Shown here: positions 39,095-51,700 of the stretch, piece by piece
Numbering within the stretch: the first letter of the stretch is position 1
How the letters are laid out: the number at the start of each line of letters is the position of its first letter
From: Xanthomonas translucens pv. cerealis
GTDB lineage: Bacteria; Pseudomonadota; Gammaproteobacteria; Xanthomonadales; Xanthomonadaceae
Assembly: GCF_006838285.1 (NCBI RefSeq)
Contig: NZ_CP038228.1
Span: 3,720,001 to 3,784,000 of the forward strand
Direction: 5' to 3'
Length of the DNA stretch: 64,000 nucleotides
The notes under the pieces: model-generated
What the model saw: only the letters and a program-made list of their open reading frames with translations
Told to the model about the DNA's origin: nothing
The model's database searches: none
Program-made: the position numbers and the translations under genes

Positions 39095-40465
39095 ATGTCT
39101 TTCGCCGGGTTGCGAGCCAGCCTCGCCATCGCTGTCCTCGCGCTTTCTCCATGCGCACCGGCCGCCGCAATGCAGCGCCTTTGGCCGACCGAGCAGCAAT
39201 GGCGCCAACTCGGGACCGACAGCGACGCGGCTACCGCGCAACTGCGTCTGGCCGACGCGGCACTGCACGATACCGCGCACCCCATCGCTGTGCTGAGCAC
39301 CGCCGGCCGACTGAAAGGCGACCCCGCCAAGGCAGACACCGAAGCGAGCCTGGGCGACATGCGCAAGATCCAGGCGCTGGCCGTGGCCTATGCCCTGACC
39401 GGCAAGGGGCGCTATGCGACCAAGGCCGGCGACTATCTCAGCCGATGGGCCGCAGTGAACCGGCCTAGCGGTCAACCCATCGACGAGACCGGCCTGGAGC
39501 CGGCGATCTTTGCCTACCGCATCGTCAGGAAGGAACTCCCCACCGGCACCCGCCACGACATCGACGACTGGATGCGGCGCATCGCGCGCGCCGAGATCGT
39601 ATCGCGCGATCACAAGCGCAAGACCGCGACCAACAACTGGCACAGCCATCGCCTGAAGAGTGTCGGCCTGATCGGCATCGCGCTGGATGACGGCGCATTG
39701 ATCGCCTACGCCAGGGATGGACTCAAGCAACAGATCGGCGACAACCTGCGACCGGACGGACGGAGCATCGACTTCATCGAGCGCGATGCGCTGTCCTACC
39801 ATGTCTATGACCTGCGGCCCCTGGTGACGCTCGCCTTGGCCTTCTCCGAGCGTGGCGAAGACCTGTATCACTGGCAAGCGCGCAACGGCGCATCGCTCGC
39901 GCATAGCATGCAATGGCTGCTGCCCTACCTCCGCGGCGACAAGCCCCATGCCGAATTCGTCGGCAGCGACGTCGCCTTCGACAAGGCCCGCTCGCGCAAC
40001 GGCGAAGCGGGCCATGTGATCGGCAGCACCTACGCCCCGCGCGACGCATTGCCGTTACTGTCGCTAACGGCGGCCTACGACCCCGACAGCGCCCGCTTGG
40101 CGACGCAGCTTGGTGACGGTACGGCGGATCTGCGCCTAGCCTTAAGCTTGCTACCGACTCGGCCGTCGAACGTCAGCGACAGGTCCTGGCCCACCGTCAG
40201 GCTGGTGGCGTCGCCGCCGCGGGTGAGGCCGCTTTCGGTGCGCAGCGCGGTGGGCTGCAGCACCAGGTTGTTGCCGGCCTGCAGCGCGGCGCTGCCGCCG
40301 GCCTGCACGGCGGTGCCGGTGAGGGTCAGGTCGTGGCCGGCATTCATCAGCAGGGTGTTGTCGGCGCTGATGCCGGAACGGATATCGCCACCGGCCAACG
40401 CGTCGCGGGTGGTGCTGCGCAGGTCGTTGCCCGCGCTCAGCAGCACGTTGCGGCCGGCAATCTGA
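39095..40465 (+). CDS. Alginate-lyase-like secreted polysaccharide lyase with chimeric C-terminus
   Basis: The first ~355 residues are a secreted lyase of the alginate-lyase (PL5/PF05426-like) superfamily: signal peptide to PCAPAAA (about residue 25), then an (alpha/alpha) barrel with DETGLEPAIFAYRI, NNWHSHRLKSVGL (catalytic Asn/His type motif) and ERDALSYHVYDLRPLV. From about 40174 the frame runs into DNA that is antisense to a fragment of the adjacent haemagglutinin gene. The last ~97 residues (Arg/Ser/Pro-rich) are therefore not lyase sequence, and the native 3' end seems lost, by probably only a few codons. The ATG at 39095 is chosen over a GTG three codons earlier. Activity may survive because the catalytic barrel looks complete. 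Confidence 0.75.
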   Translation: MSFAGLRASLAIAVLALSPCAPAAAMQRLWPTEQQWRQLGTDSDAATAQLRLADAALHDTAHPIAVLSTAGRLKGDPAKADTEASLGDMRKIQALAVAYALTGKGRYATKAGDYLSRWAAVNRPSGQPIDETGLEPAIFAYRIVRKELPTGTRHDIDDWMRRIARAEIVSRDHKRKTATNNWHSHRLKSVGLIGIALDDGALIAYARDGLKQQIGDNLRPDGRSIDFIERDALSYHVYDLRPLVTLALAFSERGEDLYHWQARNGASLAHSMQWLLPYLRGDKPHAEFVGSDVAFDKARSRNGEAGHVIGSTYAPRDALPLLSLTAAYDPDSARLATQLGDGTADLRLALSLLPTRPSNVSDRSWPTVRLVASPPRVRPLSVRSAVGCSTRLLPACSAALPPACTAVPVRVRSWPAFISRVLSALMPERISPPANASRVVLRRSLPALSSTLRPAI

Positions 40466-41258
40466 CCGCCGAGGTTGAGCAGGTCCTGCTTTGCCTGCAA
40501 GGCCACCGTGCCGGTGCCGGCGATGCGGCCCTGGCTCAACAAGTTGCCGGCGGTGGCGCTGACATTGACGCCGCTGATCGTGCCGCTGTTGCTCAGGCCG
40601 GCAGTGGCGTTGAGCGAGACGTCGCCGTTGTCGCTGGCGAGCAGGGCGCCATCGCTGCGCAGGGTCAGCGCGGTGCTGGACGACAGGTATACCACCGGCA
40701 CCAGCACCTTCTGGCCCTGGTATTCCTGTTCGACCATCCACACGATGTCGTGGGTCAGCGCGGCGACCTGTTCGGCGGTCAGCGCCACGCCGACATCCAG
40801 GTGCAGCACGCCGGCCTCGGCCACGGCGCCGTCCAGCAGGGCGCGGTACTGCGCCACGCCGTCGGCGTAGTTGCCCAGGTAGCGGCGGCCGGTCAGCTGG
40901 GTGATCTGGTCCAGCACCAGGCGCTGTTCGTAGAAGCCGTCGCCCAGGCGGGTCTGGGTCCACTGCGGATCCACGCCGAGCTTGTCGAGCAGGTAGTCGC
41001 TGCTGATGAAGTTGTCGTAATTGACGAAGCGCGGATCGGTCTCGATCAGGTAGCGGCGACCCGGGCCGGCGCTGCGGTTGGCGTTGACGCCGCCCAGGCC
41101 GTTGGCGGCGCGGCCCAAGGCGTTGACACTGGCGCCGTTGGCGCCGACCAGGCGGTACAGACCGCCGATCGGCAAGGTGATGTTGCCCAGCGGGGCGCCG
41201 ATGCCGCCGACCACCTGCGGCACGGTGCCGGGGTCGGGGTCGATCTGCTGGTACTGGC
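40174..41258 (-). pseudogene. Orphan internal fragment of the TpsA haemagglutinin gene (direct repeat copy)
   Basis: About 1085 bp that matches 45754-46838 at a constant offset of 5580 with no indels and about 20 mismatches by eye. It encodes VPQVVGGIGAPLGNI through GGDATSLTVGQDLSL on the minus strand, with changes such as Asn for Thr and Arg for Leu. It has no signal peptide, no toxin and no immunity gene of its own. It starts 50 bp beyond the immunity gene and ends inside the lyase ORF. It is in the same orientation as the parent, so the two copies are direct repeats. Confidence 0.9.
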
Positions 41259-41311
41259 AGCGAACAGGCTACCAGAACCAACATCCCGTTAAAACGAATA
41301 TATTGATTTAT

Positions 41312-41815
41312 TCATTGAAGCCAAAAGGGCGTAGCATCTTGCTCAAGACTATCATAATCTTTCAATGGCCTCATTTTTTCAATAACCAAATTCGGAAAAT
41401 CTGAAACTAGAATTCTAACCGGCTGATATATATTGAATTCACCGTAAAATGATGTGGCGGATTCTTTGGCCTTTGAAAAGGCTTCGAAATAGTTGTAAAA
41501 AACGCCACTCAAATTAGAACTTCTAAAAGCCAGTAACGTCTTACTATCGCCATCTAAAATTGACTTATTCCACTCAATGGATGACGCTGAAATTTCGTTA
41601 AATGAAATTTTAACCAGCCCCATCAGCTCAGAGCACCTCTCCAAATCATCAAACCGCAGATATCTCCGATAAAGCCGATCCGTTAATAGCCCCCATTCTT
41701 TACCAGGATATTTTTCTGTAACAAAAGCGTTTATGCAGTCAAAAAAAAGCACAACATCCGATGGCGTCCCCAAATCATATGTTGTATGTCCGCCGTTAAT
41801 TCCGATCATTCTCAT
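41312..41815 (-). CDS. Candidate CdiI-type immunity protein
   Basis: 167 residues, cytoplasmic (no signal or membrane helix), acidic-aromatic, and much AT-richer than the surrounding DNA. The start overlaps the stop of the giant haemagglutinin (ATGA), the standard position of an immunity gene for a C-terminal contact-dependent-inhibition toxin. I recognise no family. The role follows from position: it should bind and block the PD-(D/E)XK-like toxin domain encoded immediately upstream. It probably arrived together with the toxin end, since both share the low GC. Confidence 0.7.
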   Translation of the reverse strand: MRMIGINGGHTTYDLGTPSDVVLFFDCINAFVTEKYPGKEWGLLTDRLYRRYLRFDDLERCSELMGLVKISFNEISASSIEWNKSILDGDSKTLLAFRSSNLSGVFYNYFEAFSKAKESATSFYGEFNIYQPVRILVSDFPNLVIEKMRPLKDYDSLEQDATPFWLQ

Positions 41816-42700
41816 TTGTCTTTGAAATCTATGTCGGTGGGCCCAATTATACCATTAGTTTTTTGCATAATACTTTTAATTATCTCATTTTTCTCTGCCA
41901 TAGTTACATTTTGACCCCGAATGTCAATAACTACTTTCTGTTGCATGCCTGCAGGCAAGTCCGTCACTCTCTGCAACGCTTGCTTAGAAATGTTGTCAAT
42001 CAGTCCCCTTTGATTCTTTGCAATGTTGTAATTTTTAACCTCGATGCTGCAAACATTTCCAACACACCAATCAGGGCGAACACTGTTCTTCGTTCCATAA
42101 GGAACTTCTTGACCATTTTTGAAACTGACTTGTGATCGAGCACCTGGACCAAGCCCTGACCCAACATCTATTTCAGATTGCCTGGGAGTTGGCCTGACTA
42201 AACTAGAACTATCTGCTGTAACCGTTAACTCTGGAAGATCAACTATAGCTTCTGAGGCACCGCCTCTCGAATAGCGAAGCCCTGCCAAAGTTGCTACCAA
42301 AGTCTGAGCGGCCATTGCGTACCCTAAATCCTTGGCCACAGCGTCATAAGGACGCCCACTGTCTTTAGCAATCCTGGCTATGCTTGTGTCCCAAATCCTA
42401 CTCTCAGGATCCAAACCAGACGCTATTTTATTGGCGTTTGCAGCATCTTTCGAATAGAGATTCTTGTAGGAAATCATCCAATTAGGCCCACTTTCGTAGC
42501 CTTCTACGGCGTCTAAGGCTCCTTGCGCCAAACTCACACAAGCAGCGCTTGCCTTGTTCCCTGGAGCGCACGCCTCAGTTATTGCCTTATCTCTTGCACT
42601 ATCTACACGCTGAATGTCTGCAAGTTCTTTCTTTTCTAAATCGCTAATAGACCCATCGCTTTGCTTTTTCTCAAGCAAAGCCTTCCGAGCTGCTTCTTCG
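41812..42700 (-). other. C-terminal toxin region of TpsA (PD-(D/E)XK-like)
   Basis: This part of the TpsA gene follows the VENN-like ASNEVANNYL. A Cys-containing helical pre-toxin region leads to a final ~110 residues with SVRPDWC (Asp codon at 42070-42072), IEVKNY (Glu codon at 42040-42042, then Val-Lys) and a helix with KQALQRV. This D...ExK...Q order is that of restriction-endonuclease-fold nucleases. The composition is AT-rich. The predicted activity is DNA or tRNA cleavage in the target cell. Confidence 0.7.
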
Positions 42701-45700
42701 TGGCTGAGATAGTTGTTCGCCACCTCGTTGCTGGCCGTCGCAGCACCCGATGTGCCACCAGTCATCGCACCAGCCGCTGTCGATGCCAATGCAGTCAGCG
42801 CGTCTGCCAGCGGACCCGTAACGCCTGCGTCCCTCAGTACCGATGCCACTGTCGGTGCTGTCAGCGTGCCGGCAACGGCACCCGTCGCGCCATCCAGGCC
42901 GCCCGTTAGCCCTCCGACCACGGTATGCGACAACACCCGCAGCGTACCGTTGTCCCCCCATTGGCTTTCCAGTTGCTCGGCCTGCGCCGTGAGTTGCGCC
43001 TTCTGTTCCGGATCGCTCGTCGCGTCGGCCTGCTGCCGCAACGCTGCAGCCTCATCCGTCTTGTGCTGTGCGTAATCACCAACCGCCTTTGTCGCCTGCT
43101 GCCCGAACGTCGCGGTGATCTGCGCCTGCGCCGCAACGCGATCACGCAGTTGCTGCGCATCCCATTGCTTGGTCAGCCCATTTGCACCATCACCGGTGAC
43201 GACATCCCGCTTCAGGCCTGCCAACGTATCTGCCACGCTCTGGCCCGTCTTGGCTTGCTGGCCTGTTTCGTCCGTGATGACCAGCGCTCCACCACTGATG
43301 CCACTGTGCGTAGTGGAAGTGGCATCGCCACTCTCATGGCCGTAGCCGGCTGCGGTGCCGCTGCTGCCAGTCTGGAAGTTCTGCCAGGACCAGTTGCTGC
43401 CGTTGTTGGTGGTCGGGGCCGTCTGTCCGTCCGTGCCCTTAGCTTTGTCATCCCCCCTCGCGCCGCCATAGCTGTAGGCACCCGACAGACTGATGCCCTT
43501 GGCGTCGTAGCTGCTGCTGTTGGCGATGTCGCTATAGGTCAGCGTCCCTGTGCTCAGGCGGTTCTTGCCTTCGTCGATCGCTTCCTGGCTGCTGGCGATC
43601 ACCGCGCCCTTCAGGTCGGTGTTACCGCCTACCTTGATGTCGAAGCCACCGTTGCCGGCCTGGATGCCGCTCTGCTCACCTACGCTGGCGTAATCGCCGT
43701 TGACCTTGTTGCTGCTGTAGCTGGCGCTGGCGCTGAACCCCATGCCGAAGGTGACACTGCCGCCCATGCTCTTGTCCTTGCTGGCATAGGTACTGGTGTC
43801 TTGCAGGCTCTCGATGTTCAGATTGCCGCCGACGTCTGCTACGACCTTGTCCGCAGACAACTGTGCACCCTTCAACGTGGTGTCATTGCCGCTGATCACC
43901 GTGGCAGCGTTGCCTGCGGCCACATGACTGTTGGTGTAGCTGACATCCTCGCCGTTGGCTTTGCCGCGCGAGCCGCTGGCACTTAGCGTCACACCCGCCG
44001 CAAATCCATCGGCGCCATAGGTGACCGCCACGCCTATCGCCGCACTGCTGCTTTTGCTGGTGCTGTGCTGTTCGGCCGTGTTCTTTGCCGCCTCGATGGT
44101 CACATCGTGATCGGCTACCAGGAGCACGTTGTTGCCCGCACTGATATCGCTGCCACGGATGAGCAGATTGCTCGCGTCACCGCCGCCGGTGGCGATCAGG
44201 CTGACATCACCGCCAGCCTGCAACTTGGAACCCTTTGCCTCGCTCGCGGATTGAGTGCTCTTGCTCTCGCTCTTGCTGCCGCCGATGGTCACCGCAATGC
44301 TGACGTTGGCGCCTTGAGCCGCCCCTTGCGCGCTGCCGCTGGCAAGCGCGCTGCCGGTCTGAGCCAGCGAGCTGGCCGCGCCGTACGCACTATAGGCGGC
44401 CGACCCCGCGGCCAAAGCCTGCATGCGGGTGTCGCCCTTCGTGTCCTTGCTCGCCTTGTAGCTTTCATTGGCCGACTGCGCCAGGCTGATCGCCGCCGAG
44501 CTGAGCGTGACAGACAAGCCGCCCTGGCTGAACTTGCTGCGCTGTTCGGCGTCGGTGGTGTCCTGCACCTCAGTGATGGCAATGTCCTTGGCCTTCACCG
44601 TGATGTCACCGGCTTGGGCGAGTACATCGCTACCCGTTTGCCTATAGCGGTTACCCGCCACCAGCGTCACATCGCCCTCGACGCTACCGACCGTACTGCC
44701 GGTATGGCTGACACCGGTGGTGTCGGCATTGTTCTGCACCTTTTGCGTGCCGAACGTCACGCCGATCCCGCCGCTGCCGAACATGCCCGACTTCTTGGTC
44801 TTCTTCTCGTGCTCCTCGCTGTGCTCGTTCTGTGCAGTCTCCAGGGTCAGGTCGTTGCCGGCCGCCAGTACCACGTCGCCGGTACCGGCGACCTGTGCGC
44901 CTTGCGACAGCAGGTTGTTGCCGGCCGCGATCTGCACGCTGTCGCCGCTGAGCGTGGTCGCCACTGCCGTGCTGTCGTGCCACTCGTCGTGCGTGGTGGT
45001 GGTCTTGCTGGACAGGAAGCCCTTTTTCTTCTTCTGCATGTCCTGTTCGGCGTCGTGCTGTTCCTGCGCGGCGAGCAGGTTGACGTCGTGGCCGGCGGCT
45101 ACGGACACGCTGCCGGTGTCGGTGTAGACCGTGGCTGCGGTGAGGTTGACGTCGTGGCCGGCCTGCATGGCAATGTCGCTGCCGGCGCTGAACTCCGTGC
45201 CGTGGACGGTCTCGTCGCTGGTGCTGGTGGTCTGCTTGAAGCGTTTGCGCGTCTCCAGCGTGTCGCTGCTGTCCACCGTGGTCAGCGTGGTGCTGTTGAG
45301 GTCGTGGCCGGCGACCACCGCCAGGCCCTTGCCCGCGTCCAGCTTGGCGGCCACCAGGTTGACGTCGTTGCCGGCGCTGAGGATCAGGTTGCCGCCGGCA
45401 GTGAGCGCCTGCTGGTCGATGTCCTGGGTCGTGGTGGTCGTGGTGACCTTGGTCTTGCCTTGGCGGCTGTGGTCAGTCGTGGTGGTGCTCTCGCCCAGCA
45501 CCGAGGTCACATTGAGGTCGTGTCCGGCCGCGGCGATCAGGTCGCCGCCGGCCTTTACTTCGGCTTGGCGAATGGTGATGTCGTGGCCGGCCGCCAGTTG
45601 CAGGCTGCCGTCGGTGACGATGCTGGTGCGTACCGTGGCCTTGCCGTTGGCATCGGCGACCGGGGTCAGCGACAGGTCGTGGCCTGCCTGCAGCGCGGCG

Positions 45701-48700
45701 TCGCCGCCAGCGGTGATGGCTACGCCGTGCAGTTGCAGGTCGTTGCCGGCGAGCAACGACAGGTCCTGGCCCACCGTCAGGCTGGTGGCGTCGCCGCCGC
45801 GGGTGAAGCCGCTTTCGGTGCGCAGCGCGGTGGGCTGCAGCACCAGGTTGTTGCCGGCCTGCAGCGCGGCGCTGCTGCCGGCCTGCACGGCGGTGCCGGT
45901 GAGGGTCAGGTCGTGGCCGGCATTCATCAGCAGGGTGTTGTCGGCGCTGATGCCGGAACGGATATCGCCACCGGCCAACGCGTCGCGGGTGGTGCTGAGC
46001 AGATCGTTGCCCGCGCTCAGCAGCACGTTGCGGCCGGCAATCTGACCACCGAGGTTGAGCAGGTCCTGCTTCGCCTGCAATGCCACCGTGCCGGTGCCGG
46101 CGATGCGGCCCTGGTTCAACAAGTTGCCGGCGGTGGCGCTGACATTGACGCCGCTGATCGTGCCGCTGTTGCTCAGGCCGGCAGTGGCGTTGAGCGAGAC
46201 GTCGCCGTTGTCGCTGGCGAGCAGGGCGCCATCGCTGCGCAGGGTCAGCGCGGTGCTGGACGACAGGTATACCACCGGCACCAGCACCTTCTGGCCCTGG
46301 TATTCCTGTTCGACCATCCACACGATGTCGTGGGTCAGCGCGGCGACCTGTTCGGCGGTCAGCGCCACGCCGACATCCAGGTGCAGCGCGCCGGCCTCGG
46401 CCACGGCGCCGTCCAGCAGGGCGCGGTACTGCGCCACGCCGTCGGCGTAGTTGCCCAGGTAGCGGCGGCCGGTGAGCTGGGTGATCTGGTCCAGCACCAG
46501 GCGCTGTTCGTAGAAGCCGTCGCCCAGGCGGGTCTGGGTCCACTGCGGATCCACGCCGAGCTTGTCGAGCAGGTAGTCGCTGCTGATGAAGGTGTCGTAA
46601 TTGACGAAGCGCGGATCGGTCTCGATCAGGTAGCGACGGCCGGGGCCGGCGCTGCGGTTGGCGTTGACGCCGCCCAGGCCGTTGGCGGCGCGGCCCAGCG
46701 CGTTGACGCTGGCGCCGTTGGCGCCGACCAGGCGGTACAGACCGCCAATGGGCAAGGTGATGTTGCCCAGCGGGGCGCCGATGCCGCCGACCACCTGCGG
46801 CACGGTGCCGGTGCCGGGGTCGATCTGCTGGCGCTGGCCGGCGACGTTGCTGCCGGCCAGCACGGCCTGTGCACCACCGGCCTGGATCTGGCTACGGGTG
46901 GCGTCGCCGCTGCCGGTGAGCGCTGCCTGTACGCCTTGCGCATGAACATCGACCGCGGATGTCTCAGTACTTTTAACCAGCGCGCCCTGTTCGTCGTCGA
47001 TGCGGATCGGGCCGATGCTGGCGCTGACGATGCGATTGTTGACCGTTGCCCCGCCAGCGGCCTTGCCGGTCTGCGCCTGCACGGCTTTATTGCCGACGCC
47101 GCTGGCGCTCTGCGCGCTACGGCGGCTCAGCGCCGTACCTTGCCTGGCGTTGAACGCGGCGCCGCTGATGCTGCGCCCATCACTGCCGACGGCACCGTTG
47201 TTGATGGTGGCACCGTTGATCGAGACGCCTTGCCCACCGGTCATGTTGGCGGCAAGGGCGATGTAGCTGGAATCTACCGTGGTACTGGAGAGAATATTGG
47301 TCTCATTCTCATACCCGCATATCGGCTTCTTGCGTGCGTTCGGACCTGTGACGGTGGTGGCGGCACAGTCATCGATATAAGCGATCACCTTGTGTTCGAC
47401 ATCGTGCTGGATCACTTTCTGATTCAGTGCCAACGCTTGGTTCGATACAACCTCGCCGTTGCTGATCATTGCATCGGAAAGCCCGGCAACGCCCCGTTGA
47501 TTGATCCACAATCCACCTGCGGCAGCGATTGTCGATGCATTATTGATCACGCTCCCGGACAGGGCTATGTTGCCACCTGCGGCGATACGGCCCTCGGCGC
47601 TGGCGGCAATCAGGCTCTCGCGTTCTTCGACCGAATATTCTCGATAAACGCCCGGGCTTTTGCCTTTGTATGGAACGCGAATGTAGTAAGACACGTTGGG
47701 ATAGGTGATACCTCGACCTTCGATGAGTTCGCTGGGCATCTCCGCATTCGCTTCGGCCCTCTCGGCATCGGATAGCGGCCCTGTCTTGGTGCTCAGCACC
47801 CGCCGCTGGTTATTGAGTTGATTGGCCGCAATCAGGATGCTGCCGTCGGCCTCGATGCTTCCGGACAGGTTGTTGAGCACGCCGGTGCGCGAAGTGATCG
47901 TGCCGCTGCCGTCGCGCGCGCCGCCGATGGCGATGTTGCCGAGGCTGAAGATCTTGGCGTCGCGGTTGAGCAGTTGGTCGCGGACCAGCAGGGTCATGCC
48001 GTTGGTGGCGCCGATCAACGCCGAGCCGTAGGCGGCGTTGTCGGTGGCGCTGCCCAGGTCGGCGCCGTTGACCAGAGTGCCGGTGTCCACCAGTACGTTG
48101 CCGCCGACCAGGCTGCCGGTGTTGTAGATGCTGCCGGCCGTGAGCTGCAGATTGTTGCTGGCGGAAATGTCGCCGGCGTTGTCGATGGTTCCGCCGGTCG
48201 TCAACTGGGTATTGGCCGCCTGCATCGTCGCGCCGGCGCGGTTGCTGATGTTGTTAGCGGTCACGCTGAGGCTGCGCGCGGCCTTGAGCGCGGAGGCGTT
48301 GACCAGGTTGCCGCCGACGTTGAGGCGGAAGTCGCCGTTACTGGTGATGTCGGCGCCGGCGGTGTGGGTGTAGTCGCTGCGCACGGTCAGGTCGAGCAGG
48401 TTCTGCGCGAGGATGTTGCCGCCGCCGTCGAAGCCGACGGTGTCGATGACCACGTCGCCGGCGCCGCCGGCGCTGCTGCCGGCGCCGATGCGGCCGCCGC
48501 TGTTGCTCAGGCTCTGCAGGTTCAGGCGCACCGCCTGCTCGGCCTTGATGGTGCCGCTGCGGTTGTCGAGCGTGGCGCCGGCGCGCTGGAGCTGGAACGT
48601 ATTGCCCGCGTAGACGTTGCCGCGCTGGTTGTCGAAGCTGTTGCTGTTGGCGACCAGGTCGCCGCCCGCTACCAGTTGGCCATCGCTGTTGACCACGCTG

Positions 48701-51700
48701 GCGGCGTTGAGCACGACGCGGCCGCGGCCGCCCAGGCTGCCGCCGGCGTTGCGCAGTTCGCCGCCGGTGCTGAGCTGGGTCAGGCCGCCGCCGTTGTTGG
48801 CGATGCTGCCCTGGCTGTTGTCGATGCGGCTGCCGGAGATGGTCATCGCGTTGCCGCTGTCGAGCTGGCCGCCGCTGTTGAGCAGCGCGCCAGTGACCGC
48901 GACCGTGAGATCGCGGCCGCCACTGATGCGCCCGCTCTGGTGGTTGTCGAGCTGGCCGCGCGCGGTCAGCGCCAGGTCGCGCCCGGCCTGGACGGTGCCG
49001 GCGCTGTTGCTGAGGTTTTCGGCGCCAACGGTGGCGTCGTTGCTGGCGCCGAGCAGGCCGCCATCGTTGTTGAGCGTGTGCGCGATATCGGCACGCAGAT
49101 CGCCGCCGCTGCCGCCATTGGCAACCGCCTGCAGCGTGCCGCTGCGGTTGTCGAGGCTGTCGGCGCGCACGGTCAGGGTGCCGCCGGCGGCCTGCAGCAC
49201 GCCGCTGCGGTTGTCGAGCGCGCCACCGAGCTGGGCGTTCACGCCGCGGGCCGACACACTGCCACCGACGTTGCTCAGACTGGCCGCGGTCAACGTGGCG
49301 TCGCCGGCGGCGGCGATCGCGCCGTTCTGGTTGTCGATGCCGGCATTGGCGCCGAGTTGCAGCTGGCCCTGGCTCAGGATGCGGCCGCCGGCATTGGCGA
49401 CGGCGCCGCCGATGCTCAGGGTCGCGGTGCCGGTGCCGGCGTGTTCGATGCGTCCCTGGGCGTTGTTCAACGAGGCTGCGCTGAGGTTGAGGTCCTGGCC
49501 GTTCGTGGCCAGCTTGCCGTTGCCGTTGTCGAACGCGCCAGTGATGGCGATGCGGGTCTGTCCGCTGCCGCTCTGGACCAGCGTGCCGCCGGTGTTGCGC
49601 AACGACGCTGCGCCCAGATCCAGGCGTGCGGCCTGCAGTTGTCCGCCGACGCCGTTGAGCGTGCTGTTGTCGAAGCTGCCGCCGGCGCGCACGGTCAGCA
49701 GGCCGCCGGCGAGCAGATCGGCGCCGCGATGGTCCAGGCCGTTGCTCGCGGTCAGGCTGGCATCGCCGCCGACGCGGGTGGTGCTGCCGGCCAGGTTGAG
49801 TTGGGTGGCCTGCGCGGTGAGGTTGCCGGCGGCGATCAGCTTGCCGCTGGCGCTCAGGATGCGGTCGGCACGCAGGTCCAGCGCACCGCTGCTGCCGAGG
49901 CTGCCGTCGCTGCGCACGCCGGCGGCGGCGACGCCGCCGATAGCGATGTCGCCGGCATGCAGGCTCAGGTTGCCGCTGGACAGGGTCTGCCCGGCGTTGT
50001 CGATGCGCTGCGCCTGCAGGGCGATGTTGCTGCCGTTGACGATGCCGCGCTGAAGCAGCGCGGCATCGCTGGTCAGCGTGAGCTGGTTGGCCGACAGGCT
50101 GCCGGCCACGGTCAGGTCGCCGTGCGCCTGTAGTTGCAGCGTGGTCGCCGCGCTGAGCGTGCCGCTCTGCGACAGCGCGCCGCCGGCTTGGGCGCTGAAC
50201 GCACCGGCCGCGGCCAGTGTGCCGCCCAGCGCAAGATCGCCGTGGCTGACCAGGGCGACGTCGCCGCTTTCGCTGCCGAGCTGGCCGCTGCTGGCAACGC
50301 TGGCCGCTTCCACGCGCAGCGCGCTGCCGGCGATCAGGTCGCCGCGGTTGTCGACGGCGCCGCTGGCGGTCAGGCCCAGGCGCTGCAGGCCGTAGCTGCG
50401 CCCGGTCTGCTGCAGCGAACCGATATCCAATTGCAGGCGCTGGCGCGCACGCAGCGCACCGGCGTTGTCCAGCGCGCCGCTCACGGTCAGGGTGGCATCG
50501 CCCTGCGCGGCGAGCAGGCTGTTGGCGGCGTTGTGGACGCTGGCCGCGGTCAGCGTCAGATCGGTGCCGGCCACGACCTGGGCGGCGTTGCTCAGTGCGC
50601 CGCCGGCGCTCAGCTTCAACGTCGTCGCTGCCTGGACGATGCCGGCGAGCGCGAGATCGCCGCTGCTGGTCAGCGCCAGCGTGGTGCCGGCATCCAGCGC
50701 GCCCTGGCTGTCGATGCGTGCGCCGGTCAGCGCAATCGCGCCGGCACTGTGCAGCACGGCCTGGCTGCCGGTGCTCAATGTCGCGCCCGCGCTCAGCGAC
50801 GCGGCCTGGCCGCTGGCTTGCCCGTCCAGGCGCAGGTCGCGCTGGGCCTGGACCTGCAACGCCTGCGCAGCCGTGACCTGGCCGGCCAGGGCGATGTCGC
50901 GAGCGTGCAGATCCAACGCCTGCGCACTGAGGCTGCCCGACTGCAGCAGGTCGCCTTGTGCCTGCGCCTGCAGTTGCGTGGCCGCGGCCACGGTGCCGCC
51001 CAGGCGCAGGTCGCCCTGGCTGGTCAGCGCGACCTGGCCGGTCTCGCTGCCGAGCTGGCCGCTGCTGGCGATGCTGGCGGCGTCCACCTGCAGATCATGT
51101 CTGGCGATCAGTTCGCCCTGGTTGTCCACCGCGCCGCTGGCGCGTAGCGTGAGGCGATCGCCCGCGTAGGCCCGGCCGCTGTGTTGCAGCGTGCCGACGT
51201 CCAGGCTCATGGCCTGGCCGGCCTGCAGGCTGCCGGCATTGTTGAGGGTCCCCGGGGTGGAGAGTTGCACCGCGCCCTGCGCGGCCAGCGTGCCGCTGGC
51301 GGCATTGTCGATGCTGTGCGCGGCGACGCTGAGGTCGCGACCGGCCACGATCTGGCCGGCATTGCTCAGCGCTGCGCCGGCATCGAGCGCGATGTCGCGC
51401 GTGGCCTGCGCCACGCCGGCGATCGCCAGCGCACCGTCGCTGCGCAAGCTGAGGTCGGTGCCGGCAGCGAGCGTGCCGCGGCTGTCGATCGCGCCGCCTT
51501 GCAGGGTCACGGCCGCGGCGCCTTGCAGCACCGCGGCCGTACCGGTGGCGATGCTGGCGCCGCTCAGGTGCAGATCGCCGCCGGCCAGGACCTGGCCATC
51601 GACACGCAGCGCGCGCTGTGCCTGCAACTCCAGCGCGGCGGCGGTCTGCGCGCCGCCGGCGACGCTCAGGTCGCGGCCGGCGGCGAGCGTGGCCGACTGC

